A DNA stretch of 64,000 nt from Enterobacter sp. RIT418 (GCF_003057745.1 NZ_QBJD02000001.1:1-64000); one strand, 5' to 3'. Positions 52,208 through 62,737 are shown, counted from the first letter of the stretch. Translations and numbers: made by a program. Notes: generated by a model from the letters alone, not told the origin.

Positions 52208-54316
52208 ATGAATTCTCTGTTTGCCAGTACGGCCCGTGGGCTGGAAGAGCTGTTAAAAACTGAACTGGAAGCCCTGGGCGCGCAAGCCTGCCAGGTGGTT
52301 CAGGGTGGTGTCCATTTCGAGGGCGACACGCGGCTTATTTACCAGAGCCTGATGTGGAGCCGCCTGGCGTCGCGCATCATGCTTCCGATGAAGGAGTGCA
52401 AGGTCTACAGCGATCTTGACCTCTACACCGGCGTACAGATGATCGACTGGACAGAGATCTTCACGCCGGGCGGCACCTTCGCCGTGCATTTCAACGGCGT
52501 GAACGATGAAATCCGCAACAGCCAGTACGGCGCGCTGCGCGTCAAAGACGCCATCGTTGACTGCTTTACCCGTAAAAATAAAGAGCGCCCGAACGTTGAC
52601 CGCGAAAATCCCGATCTGCGCATCAACGTCTGGCTGAACGGCGACACTGCCAGCATTTCTCTGGATCTGAGCGGCCACGGTCTGCACCTGCGCGGCTACC
52701 GCGATCGCACGGGCATCGCGCCGATTAAAGAGCCTCTGGCCGCAGCCATTGTGATGCGCTCAGGCTGGCAGCCAGGAACGCCGCTGCTGGACCCGATGTG
52801 CGGTTCCGGTACGCTGCTGATTGAAGCGGCCATGCTGGCGACCGATCGCGCGCCGGGGCTGCACCGCGGCCACTGGGGCTTTAGCGGCTGGGCGCAGCAC
52901 GACGAGGCTATCTGGCAGGAGGTGAAAGCCGAAGCGCAGGCCCGCGCGCGCAAAGGTCTGGCGGAGTACACGTCCCGTTTCTACGGCTCCGACAGCGACC
53001 CGCGCGTGATTGAGCGCGCCCGCAGCAACGCCCGCCGTGCCGGTATCGGCGAACTAATCACCTTCGAGGTGAAAGACGTCGCGAATTTAACCAATCCGCT
53101 GCCAAAAGGCCCGTACGGCACCGTGGTCAGCAACCCGCCGTACGGCGAGCGTCTGGACAGCGAACCTGCGCTGATTGCGCTGCACAGCCTGCTGGGCCGC
53201 AATATGAAGGACCACTTCGGCGGCTGGAACCTCTCCCTGTTCAGCGCGTCGCCAGAGCTGCTGAGCTGCCTACAGCTGCGCGCCGACCGTCAGTTTAAGG
53301 CGAAAAACGGTCCTCTGGACTGCGTGCAGAAAAACTACCATCTGGCCGAGAAAGCGGCGGACAGTAAGCCGTCCGGCGTAGCGGAAGACTACGCCAACCG
53401 TCTGCGCAAAAATTTGAAGAAATTCGAAAAATGGGCGAAGCAGGAAGGCATTGAATGCTATCGCCTGTACGATGCCGATCTGCCGGAATATAACGTTGCG
53501 GTTGACCGCTACGGCGACTGGGTGGTGGTGCAAGAGTACGCGCCGCCGAAAACGGTTGATGCACAAAAGGCCCGCCAGCGCATGCTGGACGTGATCGCTG
53601 CAACCATCGGCGTGCTCGGCATTGCGCCGAACAGGCTGGTGCTGAAAACCCGCGAGCGCCAGAAAGGGAAAAATCAGTATCAGAAGATGGGCGAGAAGGG
53701 CGATTTCATCGAAGTGGGTGAATACAACGCGCGCCTGTGGGTCAACCTGACCGACTACCTTGATACCGGCCTTTTCCTCGACCACCGCATTGCCCGCCGC
53801 ATGCTGGGACAGATGAGCAAGGGCAAAGACTTCCTGAACCTGTTCTCCTACACCGGCAGCGCCAGCGTTCATGCAGGCCTGGGCGGCGCGCGCAGCACCA
53901 CCACGGTGGATATGTCCCGCACCTATCTGGAGTGGGCCGAGCGTAACCTGCGTCTGAACGGCTTAACCGGACGCCAGCATCGCCTGATGCAGGCCGACGT
54001 GCTGGGCTGGCTTCGCGAAACCGACGAGCAGTTCGACCTGATCTTCATCGATCCGCCGACGTTCTCCAACTCCAAGCGCATGGAGGATAGCTTTGACGTT
54101 CAACGCGATCACCTGCGCCTGATGACCGACCTCAAGCGCCTTCTGCGCAAGGGCGGCACGATTATGTTCTCGAACAACAAACGCGGATTCCGCATGGATC
54201 ACGACGGCCTGGCGGCTCTGGGGCTGAAAGCACAAGAAATCAGCCAAAAAACGCTGTCTCAGGACTTCGCCCGTAACCGTCAGATCCACAACTGCTGGTT
54301 AATCACCGCGGTCTGA
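52208..54316 (+). CDS. rlmL: Bifunctional 23S rRNA methyltransferase RlmKL
   Basis: Two fused SAM methyltransferases: RlmL makes m2G2445 and RlmK makes m7G2069 in 23S rRNA. It has 702 residues, as in E. coli. An N-terminal THUMP domain (about 43-155), then the RlmL domain with [18 protein letters not shown] and NPPYGERL, then the RlmK domain with [16 protein letters not shown] and [13 protein letters not shown]. It is 13 bases upstream of uup and probably co-transcribed. Confidence 0.98.
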   Translation: MNSLFASTARGLEELLKTELEALGAQACQVVQGGVHFEGDTRLIYQSLMWSRLASRIMLPMKECKVYSDLDLYTGVQMIDWTEIFTPGGTFAVHFNGVNDEIRNSQYGALRVKDAIVDCFTRKNKERPNVDRENPDLRINVWLNGDTASISLDLSGHGLHLRGYRDRTGIAPIKEPLAAAIVMRSGWQPGTPLLDPMCGSGTLLIEAAMLATDRAPGLHRGHWGFSGWAQHDEAIWQEVKAEAQARARKGLAEYTSRFYGSDSDPRVIERARSNARRAGIGELITFEVKDVANLTNPLPKGPYGTVVSNPPYGERLDSEPALIALHSLLGRNMKDHFGGWNLSLFSASPELLSCLQLRADRQFKAKNGPLDCVQKNYHLAEKAADSKPSGVAEDYANRLRKNLKKFEKWAKQEGIECYRLYDADLPEYNVAVDRYGDWVVVQEYAPPKTVDAQKARQRMLDVIAATIGVLGIAPNRLVLKTRERQKGKNQYQKMGEKGDFIEVGEYNARLWVNLTDYLDTGLFLDHRIARRMLGQMSKGKDFLNLFSYTGSASVHAGLGGARSTTTVDMSRTYLEWAERNLRLNGLTGRQHRLMQADVLGWLRETDEQFDLIFIDPPTFSNSKRMEDSFDVQRDHLRLMTDLKRLLRKGGTIMFSNNKRGFRMDHDGLAALGLKAQEISQKTLSQDFARNRQIHNCWLITAV

Positions 54317-54328
54317 AAGGAAAAATAA

Positions 54329-56236
54329 ATGTCATTAATTAGTATGCACGGCGCGTGGCTCTCCTTCAGCGACTCGCCGCTTCTCGATAACGCAGAGCTG
54401 CACATCGAAGATAACGAGCGCGTTTGTCTGGTAGGCCGTAACGGCGCGGGCAAATCCACGCTGATGAAAATCCTCAACCGCGAGCAGGGGCTGGACGACG
54501 GCCGCATTGTCTACGAACAGGATTTGATCGTCTCCCGCCTGCAGCAGGACCCGCCGCGTAACGTGACGGGAAGCGTCTACGATTTTGTGGCTGAGGGCAT
54601 CTCCGAGCAGGCTGAATACCTGAAGCGCTACCACGAAATTTCGCATCTGGTGATGACCGACCCGAGCGACAAAAACCTGAACGAGATGGCGCGCCTGCAG
54701 GAGCTGCTGGACCACCACGGCCTGTGGCAGCTGGAAAGCCGTATCACCGAGGTGCTGGATCAGCTTGGCCTGGAAGCGGATATGGAGCTGTCGGCGCTGT
54801 CCGGCGGCTGGCTGCGTAAAGCGGCGCTGGGCCGTGCGCTGGTCAGCGGGCCGAAGGTGCTGCTGCTGGACGAGCCAACGAACCATCTCGATATCGAAGC
54901 GATTGACTGGCTGGAAGGGTTCCTGAAAACCTTTAGCGGCACCATTATCTTTATCTCCCATGACCGTTCGTTTATTCGCAATATGGCAACCCGCATTGTC
55001 GATCTCGATCGCGGCAAGCTGGTGACCTATCCGGGCGATTACGACACCTACCTGCTGGAGAAAGAAGAAAACCTGCGTGTGGAAGAGCTGCAAAACGCCG
55101 AGTTCGACCGCAAGCTGGCGCAGGAAGAGGTGTGGATCCGCCAGGGCATCAAAGCCCGCCGTACCCGCAACGAGGGGCGCGTTCGCGCCCTGAAGGCGAT
55201 GCGTCGCGAGCGCAGCGAGCGCCGCGAAGTGATGGGCAGCGCCAAAATGCAGGTTGAAGAAGCCTCCCGCTCAGGAAAAATCGTCTTTGAGATGGAAAAC
55301 GTCAACTATCAGGTTGATGGCAAAGTGCTGGTGAATGATTTCTCTGCGCAGGTTCAGCGTGGAGACAAAATCGCGCTGATTGGCCCGAACGGCTGCGGCA
55401 AAACCACGCTGCTCAAGCTGATGCTCGGCCAGCTGCAGGCCGACAGCGGCCGCATTCACTGCGGCACCAAGCTGGAAGTCGCTTACTTCGACCAGCACCG
55501 TGCGGAGCTGGACCCGGACAGAACGGTGATGGACAACCTGGCCGAAGGTAAGCAGGAAGTGATGGTGAACGGTAAGCCGCGTCACGTTCTGGGCTATCTC
55601 CAGGACTTCCTGTTCCATCCTAAGCGGGCGATGACGCCGGTGCGCGCGCTGTCCGGTGGGGAACGAAACCGTCTCCTGCTCGCGCGCCTGTTCCTGAAGC
55701 CAAGCAACCTGCTGATCCTCGATGAACCGACGAACGATTTGGATGTCGAAACGCTGGAGCTGCTTGAAGAGCTAATTGACGGCTATCAGGGCACCGTGAT
55801 GCTGGTGAGCCACGATCGTCAGTTTGTGGATAACACCGTGACGGAATGCTGGATCTTCGAAGGCGCAGGGCGCATTGGCCGCTACGTTGGCGGCTATCAC
55901 GACGCGCGCGGCCAGCAGACGCAGCATCTGGCGCAAAAACAGGCGAAATCCAAAGCTGCGCCGGAACCTGCTGTTACAAAAGCAGAAACTGTTAAAAAAA
56001 CCTCGGCTAAAATGAGCTATAACCTGCAGCGCGAGCTGGAAGGGTTACCGCAACGGCTGGAAGAGCTGGAGGCCGCGCTTGAAGCGCTGCAGGCTCAGGT
56101 CGCGGACGCTTCATTCTTTACGCAATCGCACGACTATACTCAGAAAGTATTGGCTGATCTGTCCGCGGCTGAAAAAGCCCTGGAAGAGGCTTTTGAGCGC
56201 TGGGAGTATCTTGAGTCACTGAAAAACGGCGCATAA
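54329..56236 (+). CDS. uup: ABC-F ATPase Uup
   Basis: Ribosome-associated ABC-F protein, also implicated in precise transposon excision. It has 635 residues. Two nucleotide-binding domains are present: Walker A GRNGAGKST and GPNGCGKTT, signatures LSGGWLRKAALGRAL and LSGGERNRLLLARLF, and Walker B VLLLDEPTNHLD and LLILDEPTNDLD. A linker around 240-310 is rich in charged residues, and a C-terminal coiled coil (about 560-630) is the DNA-binding domain. No transmembrane segments. Confidence 0.98.
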   Translation: MSLISMHGAWLSFSDSPLLDNAELHIEDNERVCLVGRNGAGKSTLMKILNREQGLDDGRIVYEQDLIVSRLQQDPPRNVTGSVYDFVAEGISEQAEYLKRYHEISHLVMTDPSDKNLNEMARLQELLDHHGLWQLESRITEVLDQLGLEADMELSALSGGWLRKAALGRALVSGPKVLLLDEPTNHLDIEAIDWLEGFLKTFSGTIIFISHDRSFIRNMATRIVDLDRGKLVTYPGDYDTYLLEKEENLRVEELQNAEFDRKLAQEEVWIRQGIKARRTRNEGRVRALKAMRRERSERREVMGSAKMQVEEASRSGKIVFEMENVNYQVDGKVLVNDFSAQVQRGDKIALIGPNGCGKTTLLKLMLGQLQADSGRIHCGTKLEVAYFDQHRAELDPDRTVMDNLAEGKQEVMVNGKPRHVLGYLQDFLFHPKRAMTPVRALSGGERNRLLLARLFLKPSNLLILDEPTNDLDVETLELLEELIDGYQGTVMLVSHDRQFVDNTVTECWIFEGAGRIGRYVGGYHDARGQQTQHLAQKQAKSKAAPEPAVTKAETVKKTSAKMSYNLQRELEGLPQRLEELEAALEALQAQVADASFFTQSHDYTQKVLADLSAAEKALEEAFERWEYLESLKNGA

Positions 56237-56249
56237 CCAGGGATAAACT

Positions 56250-57503
56250 ATGTGTGACCAGCACCATGCCGACAGGCATATATTATGCTCGCAATGCGAT
56301 ATGCTCGTGGCGTTGCCAGAGCTTGGTCACGGACATAAGGCCTTGTGCCCGCGCTGTGGTACAACGCTGACAACCGAGTGGGATGCGCCGAGGCAGCGTC
56401 CCACTGCCTACGCTATCGTCGCCCTGTTCATGCTGGTGCTCTCTAATCTCTTCCCCTTCATTTATATGAAGGTGGGGGGGATGACCAGCCAGGTTAAGCT
56501 GCTTGAAATTCCGGGCGTGATGTTCTCGGAAGATTACGCCAGCCTCGGTACATTTTTCCTCCTGTTTGTCCAAATCGTTCCCGCGTTTTGCCTGATCGTC
56601 ATTCTGCTGCTCGTTAACCGGGTGAGAATGCCGGATGCCCTTAAAATCAGGCTCGCGCGATTCCTTTTCCAGCTTAAGAGCTGGGGAATGGCGGAGATCT
56701 TCCTGGCCGGAATACTGGTTAGCTTCGTCAAGCTGATGGCCTATGGCGATGTGGGCATTGGCAGCAGCTTTATTCCGTGGTGTTTGTACTGCATATTGCA
56801 GCTTCGCGCGTTTCAGTGCGTTGACAGGCGCTGGGCCTGGGACGACATCGCGCCTGCGCCGCATCTTAACCGTACGGTTAAAGTGGGCGTGACGGGCATT
56901 CGTCAGGGGCTGCGCTCCTGCTCGTGCTGTACGGCGATACTGCCTGCGGATACCGAAGTGTGTCCGCGCTGTGAGACAAAAGGCCACGTGCGGCGCAAAA
57001 ACAGCCTGCAGTGGACCATGGCGCTGCTGGTGACCTCCATCATGCTCTATTTGCCCGCCAATATTCTGCCCATCATGATCACCGATCTGCTGGGCGACAA
57101 AATGCCCTCAACGATCCTGGCCGGGGTAATTTTGCTGTGGGGCGAGGGGTCATATCCCGTTGCTGGCGTGATTTTCATTGCCAGCATCATGGTGCCGACC
57201 CTGAAGATGATTGCGATTGCCTGGCTCTGCTGGGACGCCAAAGGACACGGCAAGCGCGACAGCGAGCGCATGCATCTTATCTACGAAGTTGTCGAATTTG
57301 TCGGACGCTGGTCCATGATTGACGTGTTTGTCATTGCCGTTCTCTCTGCGCTGGTGCGCATGGGGGGACTGATGAGTATTTATCCCGCAATGGGTGCATT
57401 AATGTTTGCGTTGGTCGTCATTATGACCATGTTTGCGGCCATGACCTTCGACCCTCGTCTATCGTGGGATCGTGAGCCAGAGTCAAGCCATGAGGAAGAG
57501 TAA
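56250..57503 (+). CDS. pqiA: Intermembrane transport protein PqiA
   Basis: Inner-membrane component of the PqiABC lipid-transport system. It has 417 residues, as in E. coli. Two halves each start with a zinc-ribbon-like cysteine pair (CSQC with CPRC, and CSCC with CPRC) followed by about four membrane helices. The operon is paraquat-inducible through SoxRS in E. coli; no clear soxbox was identified here. pqiB starts 4 bases after its stop. Confidence 0.96.
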   Translation: MCDQHHADRHILCSQCDMLVALPELGHGHKALCPRCGTTLTTEWDAPRQRPTAYAIVALFMLVLSNLFPFIYMKVGGMTSQVKLLEIPGVMFSEDYASLGTFFLLFVQIVPAFCLIVILLLVNRVRMPDALKIRLARFLFQLKSWGMAEIFLAGILVSFVKLMAYGDVGIGSSFIPWCLYCILQLRAFQCVDRRWAWDDIAPAPHLNRTVKVGVTGIRQGLRSCSCCTAILPADTEVCPRCETKGHVRRKNSLQWTMALLVTSIMLYLPANILPIMITDLLGDKMPSTILAGVILLWGEGSYPVAGVIFIASIMVPTLKMIAIAWLCWDAKGHGKRDSERMHLIYEVVEFVGRWSMIDVFVIAVLSALVRMGGLMSIYPAMGALMFALVVIMTMFAAMTFDPRLSWDREPESSHEEE

Positions 57504-57507
57504 GAGC

Positions 57508-59148
57508 ATGGAAAATAAGAGTGGAGAGGCGAAAGTGCAGAAGGTCAAAAACTGGTCGCCGGTGTGGATTTTTCCCATCGTGACCGCGCTGATCGGTGCC
57601 TGGATCCTGTTTTATCACTACAGCCATCAGGGGCCTGAAGTGACGCTTATCACCACCAACGCAGAAGGTATTGAGGGGGGCAAAACCACCATCAAAAGCC
57701 GCAGCGTCGATGTGGGCGTCGTGGAAAGCGCAACCCTGACCGATGACTTAACGCACGTTGAGATCAAGGCTCGCCTGCACGCCGGCATGGAAAAGCTGCT
57801 GCACGGCGATTCCGTCTTCTGGGTGGTGAAACCGCAGGTCGGGCGTGAAGGGATCAGCGGCTTGGGCACGCTGCTTTCCGGTGCCTATATTGAGCTGCAG
57901 CCGGGGAGTAAAGGTGCTCAGCCAGCCGACTATCAGCTGCTGGACGCTCCGCCTCTGGCACCCCCTGACGCAAAAGGCATCCGCGTGATCCTCGACAGCA
58001 AGAAGGCGGGGCAGCTTTCGCCCGGCGATCCCGTGCTGTTTAGGGGCTATCGCGTCGGCTCGGTCGAAACCAGCACGTTTGATCCGCAAAAGCGCGCCAT
58101 CAGCTATCAGCTGTTTATTAACGCGCCAAACGATCGCCTGGTCACCAGCAACGTTCGCTTCTGGAAAGACAGCGGGATCGCGGTCGATCTAACATCTGCC
58201 GGCATGCGCGTGGAAATGGGCTCCCTGACCACGCTATTCGGCGGCGGCGTAAGCTTTGACGTGCCGGAAGGGATTGATCTTGGGCAACCTGTTGCGGAGA
58301 AAACGGCATTCAGGCTCTTTGACGATCAGAAAAGCATTCAGGATGCGCTATACACCGATCACATCGACTACCTGATGTTCTTTAAGGATTCCGTTCGCGG
58401 CCTGCAGCCTGGCGCACCGGTTGAGTTCCGCGGTATTCGTCTGGGTACGGTAGGACAGGTGCCGTTCTTTGTCCCTGGGCTCCAGCAGGTGCTGGATGAT
58501 GATTATCGCATTCCGGTGCTGATTCGCATCGAGCCCGAGCGTTTGATCAATCAGATTGGCGTTACTCAGGATATTGGCGCGCATATTAATGACCTGCTGA
58601 ACCGGGGCCTGCGCGGCTCGCTCAAAACCGGTAACCTGGTGACCGGCGCGCTGTACGTGGATATGGATTTCTATCCGAAAGCACCGCCGATTACCGGCAT
58701 GCGCGACTTCGGCGGTTACACCATTATCCCAACGGTCAGCAGCGGCCTGGCGCAGATCCAGCAGCGGCTGATGGAGACGCTGGATAAGATTAACAATCTG
58801 CCGCTGAATCCGATGATTGAAGCCGCAACCAGCTCCCTGAGCGAGAGCCAGGCCACGATGCGTCGTCTGCAAACCACGCTGGATAACATCAACAAGGTGA
58901 CCTCCAGCCAGTCCATGCAGCAGCTGCCGCAGGATATGCAGAAAACGCTGCGCGAACTCAACCGCAGCATGCAGGGCTTCCAGCCGGGCTCCGCGGCGTA
59001 CAACAAGATGGTGGCGGATATGCAGCGCCTCGATCAGGTACTGCGTGAGCTACAGCCGGTGCTCAAAACGCTCAACGAGAAGAGCAATGCGCTGGTGTTC
59101 GAAGCGAAAGATAAAAAAGATCCTGAGCCGAAGAGGGCGAAACAATGA
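57508..59148 (+). CDS. pqiB: Intermembrane transport protein PqiB (MCE domains)
   Basis: Forms a hexameric periplasm-spanning tube made of MCE rings for lipid transport between membranes. It has 546 residues from the ATG at 57508, the E. coli length; the frame is open further upstream within pqiA, but that part is unconserved. One N-terminal membrane helix (about 20-40), three MCE domains (first begins GPEVTLITTNAEGIEGGKT, second GIRVILDSKKAGQLSPGDP, third around GLQPGAPVEFRGI) and a C-terminal coiled coil needle from about residue 430. It overlaps pqiC by 4 bases. Confidence 0.96.
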   Translation: MENKSGEAKVQKVKNWSPVWIFPIVTALIGAWILFYHYSHQGPEVTLITTNAEGIEGGKTTIKSRSVDVGVVESATLTDDLTHVEIKARLHAGMEKLLHGDSVFWVVKPQVGREGISGLGTLLSGAYIELQPGSKGAQPADYQLLDAPPLAPPDAKGIRVILDSKKAGQLSPGDPVLFRGYRVGSVETSTFDPQKRAISYQLFINAPNDRLVTSNVRFWKDSGIAVDLTSAGMRVEMGSLTTLFGGGVSFDVPEGIDLGQPVAEKTAFRLFDDQKSIQDALYTDHIDYLMFFKDSVRGLQPGAPVEFRGIRLGTVGQVPFFVPGLQQVLDDDYRIPVLIRIEPERLINQIGVTQDIGAHINDLLNRGLRGSLKTGNLVTGALYVDMDFYPKAPPITGMRDFGGYTIIPTVSSGLAQIQQRLMETLDKINNLPLNPMIEAATSSLSESQATMRRLQTTLDNINKVTSSQSMQQLPQDMQKTLRELNRSMQGFQPGSAAYNKMVADMQRLDQVLRELQPVLKTLNEKSNALVFEAKDKKDPEPKRAKQ

Positions 59149-59711
59149 AAAAATGGCTAGCAATTGCGGGAGCACTGGTGCTTACGGCCTGTAGCTCAGG
59201 AAGCGAGACGAAAAGCTACTATCAGCTGCCGGTGTCCGCACAGGCTGGAATGCAGAGCAGTGCGGCCCAAGGGAACCGGCTGCTGTGGGTTGAGCAGGTC
59301 TCCGTGCCGGATTACCTCGCCGGAAACGGCGTGGTATATCAAACCAGCGACGTAAAATACGTGATTGCCAATAACAACCTGTGGGCCAGCCCGCTGGATC
59401 AGCAGCTGCGGAATACGCTGGTGGCTAACCTTGGCAGCCAGCTTCCGGGCTGGGTGGTGGCCTCGCAGCCTCTTGGCAGTGACCAGGACACGCTGAACGT
59501 GACGGTGACAGGATTCCACGGCCGCTATGACGGGGCGGTGGTGGTGAGCGGGGAGTGGCTGCTGAATCATCAGGGGCAGCTGATTAAGCGCCCTTTCCAT
59601 CTTGAGCTAAAGCAGCAGCAGGACGGTTATGATGAGATGGTGAAAGTTCTGGCGCAGGGCTGGGCACAGGAGTCGGCCAGCATTGCGAGAGAGATTTCCC
59701 GGTTGCCATAA
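59145..59711 (+). CDS. pqiC: Outer-membrane lipoprotein PqiC
   Basis: Lipoprotein partner of PqiB at the outer membrane. It has 188 residues (E. coli 187). The lipobox LTAC places the lipidated cysteine at residue 17 (MKKWLAIAGALVLTACSSGS). The residue after Cys is Ser, consistent with Lol sorting to the outer membrane. It overlaps pqiB (ATGA) and is followed by a terminator. Confidence 0.95.
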   Translation: MKKWLAIAGALVLTACSSGSETKSYYQLPVSAQAGMQSSAAQGNRLLWVEQVSVPDYLAGNGVVYQTSDVKYVIANNNLWASPLDQQLRNTLVANLGSQLPGWVVASQPLGSDQDTLNVTVTGFHGRYDGAVVVSGEWLLNHQGQLIKRPFHLELKQQQDGYDEMVKVLAQGWAQESASIAREISRLP

Positions 59712-59726
59712 GTAAAATTCATCGAC

Positions 59727-59767
59727 AAAAGCCGCTATCGGACCCTCGCTGATAGCGGCTTTTTTTT
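59727..59767 (+). terminator. Rho-independent terminator after pqiC
   Basis: AGCCGCTATC (59730-59739) and GATAGCGGCT (59751-59760) with an 11-base loop, then seven Ts. Between here and rmf (59768-59965) is an AT-rich stretch presumably holding the rmf promoter. Confidence 0.9.
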
Positions 59768-59965
59768 CGGTGTACCTTCAGAACGTTACTTGTGCTGTAT
59801 CACATTTTTTGTACAAATGAACTTTTGCATAGCTCACATATATGACACCCGTATGAATTTTGAGCGTTGACGCTGCCGCTTATCCAGGGTATTCGTTATC
59901 TGTGGTTGCACACTTTGCAATCACTGTTTTCTTTCCACCAGACAAAAGAATGAGGGAAACGAGGC

Positions 59966-60133
59966 ATGAAGAGACAGAAACGAGATCGCCTGGAAAGGGC
60001 TCATCAACGTGGTTATCAGGCTGGCATCGCCGGACGTTCTAAAGAAATGTGTCCCTATCAGACTTTGAACCAAAGGTCTCAATGGTTAGGGGGCTGGCGA
60101 GAAGCCATCGGAGACAGGGCAGTACTTGCTTGA
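59966..60133 (+). CDS. rmf: Ribosome modulation factor RMF
   Basis: A 55-residue basic protein that joins 70S ribosomes into inactive 100S dimers in stationary phase. The frame from the ATG at 59966 reads MKRQKRDRLERAHQRGYQAG, continues with GRSKEMCPYQTLNQRSQWLG, and ends IGDRAVLA at TGA 60131-60133. The first 45 or so residues match E. coli RMF; the last ten vary. A longer frame from 59860 overlaps it in another phase and is not coding. A GAGGC precedes the start. It is followed by its own terminator and lies between pqiC and convergent fabA. Confidence 0.95.
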   Translation: MKRQKRDRLERAHQRGYQAGIAGRSKEMCPYQTLNQRSQWLGGWREAIGDRAVLA

Positions 60134-60146
60134 TAGCGTCTCTTTA

Positions 60147-60176
60147 AAAAAGAAACCTCCGCACTGCGGAGGTTTC
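60147..60176. terminator. Terminator between rmf and fabA
   Basis: GAAACCTCCG (60152-60161) and CGGAGGTTTC (60167-60176) with a 5-base loop and A-rich flank on the left (AAAAAA). On the minus strand this becomes a T run, so it ends fabA transcripts well; for rmf the trailing sequence is GCCTTTCT. Confidence 0.8.
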
Positions 60177-60204
60177 GCCTTTCTGGACCTGGATAGCGCC
60201 TGAA

Positions 60205-60723
60205 TCAGAACGCTGAGGTATCCTGGAACAAGCCCACTTTCAGATCGCTTGCTGAGTAAATCAGGCGGCCGTCAACCAGCACTTCACCATCGGCCAGGCC
60301 CATGATCAGACGACGGTTAACGATACGCTTAAAGTGAATACGGTAGGTCACTTTTTTCGCGGTTGGCAGAACCTGTCCGGTGAACTTCACTTCGCCCACG
60401 CCCAGCGCGCGGCCTTTGCCTTCGCCGCCGAGCCAGCCCAGATAAAAGCCAACCAGCTGCCACATGGCATCAAGGCCCAGGCAGCCAGGCATTACCGGAT
60501 CGCCAATAAAGTGGCAACCAAAGAACCACAGGTCCGGGTTGATATCGAGTTCCGCTTCAACGTAGCCCTTATCAAAGTTGCCGCCGGTTTCGGTCATTTT
60601 CACGACACGGTCCATCATCAGCATGCTTGGGGCCGGTAACTGTGGGCCGTTCGCGCCAAACAGTTCACCGCGACCAGAGGCAAGAAGATCTTCTTTTGTA
60701 TAGGATTCGCGTTTATCTACCAT
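60205..60723 (-). CDS. fabA: Beta-hydroxydecanoyl-ACP dehydratase/isomerase
   Basis: Dehydrates 3-hydroxydecanoyl-ACP and isomerises the product to the cis-3 form, the branch point for unsaturated fatty acids. It has 172 residues, as in E. coli. The hot-dog fold active-site helix has His71 and Asp85 (counting Met1) in [20 protein letters not shown]. It lies downstream of lonH with a 68-base gap that contains FadR and FabR-like sites, so it has its own regulated promoter. Confidence 0.98.
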   Translation of the reverse strand: MVDKRESYTKEDLLASGRGELFGANGPQLPAPSMLMMDRVVKMTETGGNFDKGYVEAELDINPDLWFFGCHFIGDPVMPGCLGLDAMWQLVGFYLGWLGGEGKGRALGVGEVKFTGQVLPTAKKVTYRIHFKRIVNRRLIMGLADGEVLVDGRLIYSASDLKVGLFQDTSAF

Positions 60724-60761
60724 GTTCTCAGTAAGCCTTATTTTAGTGAAGCACGCAGGAT

Positions 60762-60779
60762 AGCTAACACGTGTACGCT
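60762..60779 (-). promoter_or_regulatory. FabR-like palindrome upstream of fabA
   Basis: On the minus strand AGCGTACACGTGTTAGCT is a nearly perfect palindrome (ACACGTGT core with AGC/GCT ends). FabR represses fabA and fabB in E. coli at a similar sequence; the match is from memory. Confidence 0.6.
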
Positions 60780-60780
60780 G

Positions 60781-60797
60781 AACAAGTCCGATCAGTT
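60781..60797 (-). promoter_or_regulatory. FadR activator site upstream of fabA
   Basis: On the minus strand AACTGATCGGACTTGTT matches the FadR pattern AACTGGTCNGACCTGTT with only two transitions. It lies immediately upstream of the FabR-like site, the arrangement known for fabA, and overlaps the last codons of lonH (stop at 60792-60794). Confidence 0.75.
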
Positions 60798-62552
60798 CGG
60801 ACTAAACCAGCCCAGCCAGCGTAACGGCCATGGATAACGGTGTCGGGCATCCGGTTGTGTCGCCTGCGCAATGCGCTCCTGAATGGTTTGCAGAAGCGTA
60901 GTTTGACCTTCTCCATCCCAGACCAGGTTCGTCAGTAAGGGTAGTGCATCCTCAATACCTTCGATGGCCCAGATCGTAAATTGCTGCTGTTCTACCGCGT
61001 CAAGAACCGCCTGGCTCAGGCTTAAATGTCGGGCATTAGGGGCGGGAATAATTACGCCCTGCTTGCCGTTTAACCCGCGCTGTTGGCAGATGGCGAAAAA
61101 TCCTTCAATTTTCTCGTTCAGGCCGCCTACCGGCTGGGCGCGACCAAACTGATCGACCGATCCGGTGATTGCGAGGTTCTGATTAATCGGTACTTCAGCG
61201 AGGGCGCTTATCAACGCGCACAGCTCGGCCATTGAGGCGCTATCACCGTCGACTTCGCTGTAGGATTGTTCAAAAGTCAGCGACGCCGAGAAGGGAATTT
61301 GCTGCTCAAGCTGGAGCTCAGACATCAGAAATGCCTGCATGATCATCATGCCTTTGGCGTGAATGTTTCCACCCAGCTCGGCTTTGCGTTCGATATCGGT
61401 AAATTCACCATCGCCCACGTGGACGACGCAGCTGATGCGCGAAGGCTCACCGAAGGCGCGAGGATGTCCTGGAAACTCAATCACCGAAAGGGCGTTAATC
61501 TGCCCGATGCGTTCGCCTTCCGTTTCAACAAGGATCTGCTCCAGCAGAATTTCGTCCTGCATCCGATCGGCAAGATAACCCTCTCGCCATTCGCGCTGGG
61601 CAAGCATTTGAGCAAACTGTTCACCCGTAAACGTCCCCTGACCGCTGATAACGCCCACTTCGCGAAGCTGTTTACCGATCCAGAGCGGGCAGAGCGGGAG
61701 CGTTTCCCGATCGCCGGTGTAACGAACGGCTTCGCGGATCAAGCCCTGCCACGCGTCTGCTGACGGGGCAGGGAGCGCGAAGCGTTTTGCAACGTCGAGA
61801 ACCCATTGACGCCATAACGCCATATCATCAGCGTCAGCGATCTGAATATTATCTTCATATTCGCTATAAACGGCCTGCTCGGCCAGCTCGGGTTCCATCT
61901 CCTGGAAATCAGCCAGCGACTCGCGATCCCCCGTGAGGACCACGGTCAGAGACAGAGGCATAGAAGGAATGGAGACCGGCAGCGGGCGAGACTCATCGTA
62001 ACCCACCCAGTCGAAGCGCTGCTGGCTTACAATCGTTTTCAGGCGCATCCACAGCAGCGGCTGAGCAAGCAAGGTACGCAGGGCGATAATTAACACCCCG
62101 CCGTTCGCGCGGTGTACCAGGCCCGGCTGTAGCGACAGCTCGCCGTTGAACTGGCGCAGACAGCCAAACAGCTGCTCGGCTTCAACCCAGCTAGCCGAGA
62201 TGATTTCACCTTTTGCCGCAAAACGCGCGTCCGCCTGCTGTGCCGGTTCAAAAGTGATGCTGCGTCCCGCAATATGATATTGACCACCAAAGACCGTTTC
62301 CGCCTCCGGCTTTAGCTGGCGCATGGCATCGCTAAGAAGCGTCAAATACTCGGCTTCTTCCGGGGCCTTGAGCAGCATGAAGGGAGATGTCGCCCACGGG
62401 CTTATCATCTGCTCCAGCGCGTAATGCAAACGCGGTTGTGTGTCGCTAAGTATAAATTCGTTTTCTTCTGCGAGCTCTGGTTGTGTAAAAAGCGCCTGAT
62501 AGCTTTCGGTATCCGGAACCAGATCGCGCCATGCAAGTTTCGTAATGGTCAA
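60792..62552 (-). CDS. lonH: Lon-like protease LonH (YcbZ)
   Basis: Putative ATP-independent Lon-family protease. It has 586 residues, as in E. coli YcbZ. The N-terminal region resembles an AAA module but lacks a Walker A motif. The C-terminal Lon peptidase domain has the catalytic Ser in [17 protein letters not shown] and the catalytic Lys in [12 protein letters not shown]. It is divergent from matP, with 185 bases between. Its 3' end carries the fabA FadR site. Confidence 0.93.
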   Translation of the reverse strand: MTITKLAWRDLVPDTESYQALFTQPELAEENEFILSDTQPRLHYALEQMISPWATSPFMLLKAPEEAEYLTLLSDAMRQLKPEAETVFGGQYHIAGRSITFEPAQQADARFAAKGEIISASWVEAEQLFGCLRQFNGELSLQPGLVHRANGGVLIIALRTLLAQPLLWMRLKTIVSQQRFDWVGYDESRPLPVSIPSMPLSLTVVLTGDRESLADFQEMEPELAEQAVYSEYEDNIQIADADDMALWRQWVLDVAKRFALPAPSADAWQGLIREAVRYTGDRETLPLCPLWIGKQLREVGVISGQGTFTGEQFAQMLAQREWREGYLADRMQDEILLEQILVETEGERIGQINALSVIEFPGHPRAFGEPSRISCVVHVGDGEFTDIERKAELGGNIHAKGMMIMQAFLMSELQLEQQIPFSASLTFEQSYSEVDGDSASMAELCALISALAEVPINQNLAITGSVDQFGRAQPVGGLNEKIEGFFAICQQRGLNGKQGVIIPAPNARHLSLSQAVLDAVEQQQFTIWAIEGIEDALPLLTNLVWDGEGQTTLLQTIQERIAQATQPDARHRYPWPLRWLGWFSPN

Positions 62553-62737
62553 AGTTGATGTTTTTTAGTCAGATGTAAAAACGTGGAGTATACCGTAAGC
62601 GGAGGTCTCTTCCCAAGCAGGATTGGTTTTTCGCGGAGGGAATATCCTGGAATGCTTCACAGGGTATGATTTCTTTTCAGCAGATTGCAAAAAAACTGAT
62701 ATTCTGAACAGAGTTACGTGGTAACACTGAGAACGCA

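Noticed and set aside
59786-59799. CRP-like sequence TGTGCTGTATCACA before rmf
   Set aside because: The arms are only four bases apart rather than six, so it does not fit CRP spacing.
59860-60042. 60-codon frame overlapping rmf
   Set aside because: In a different phase from the conserved RMF frame, with no ribosome binding site and no recognisable product.
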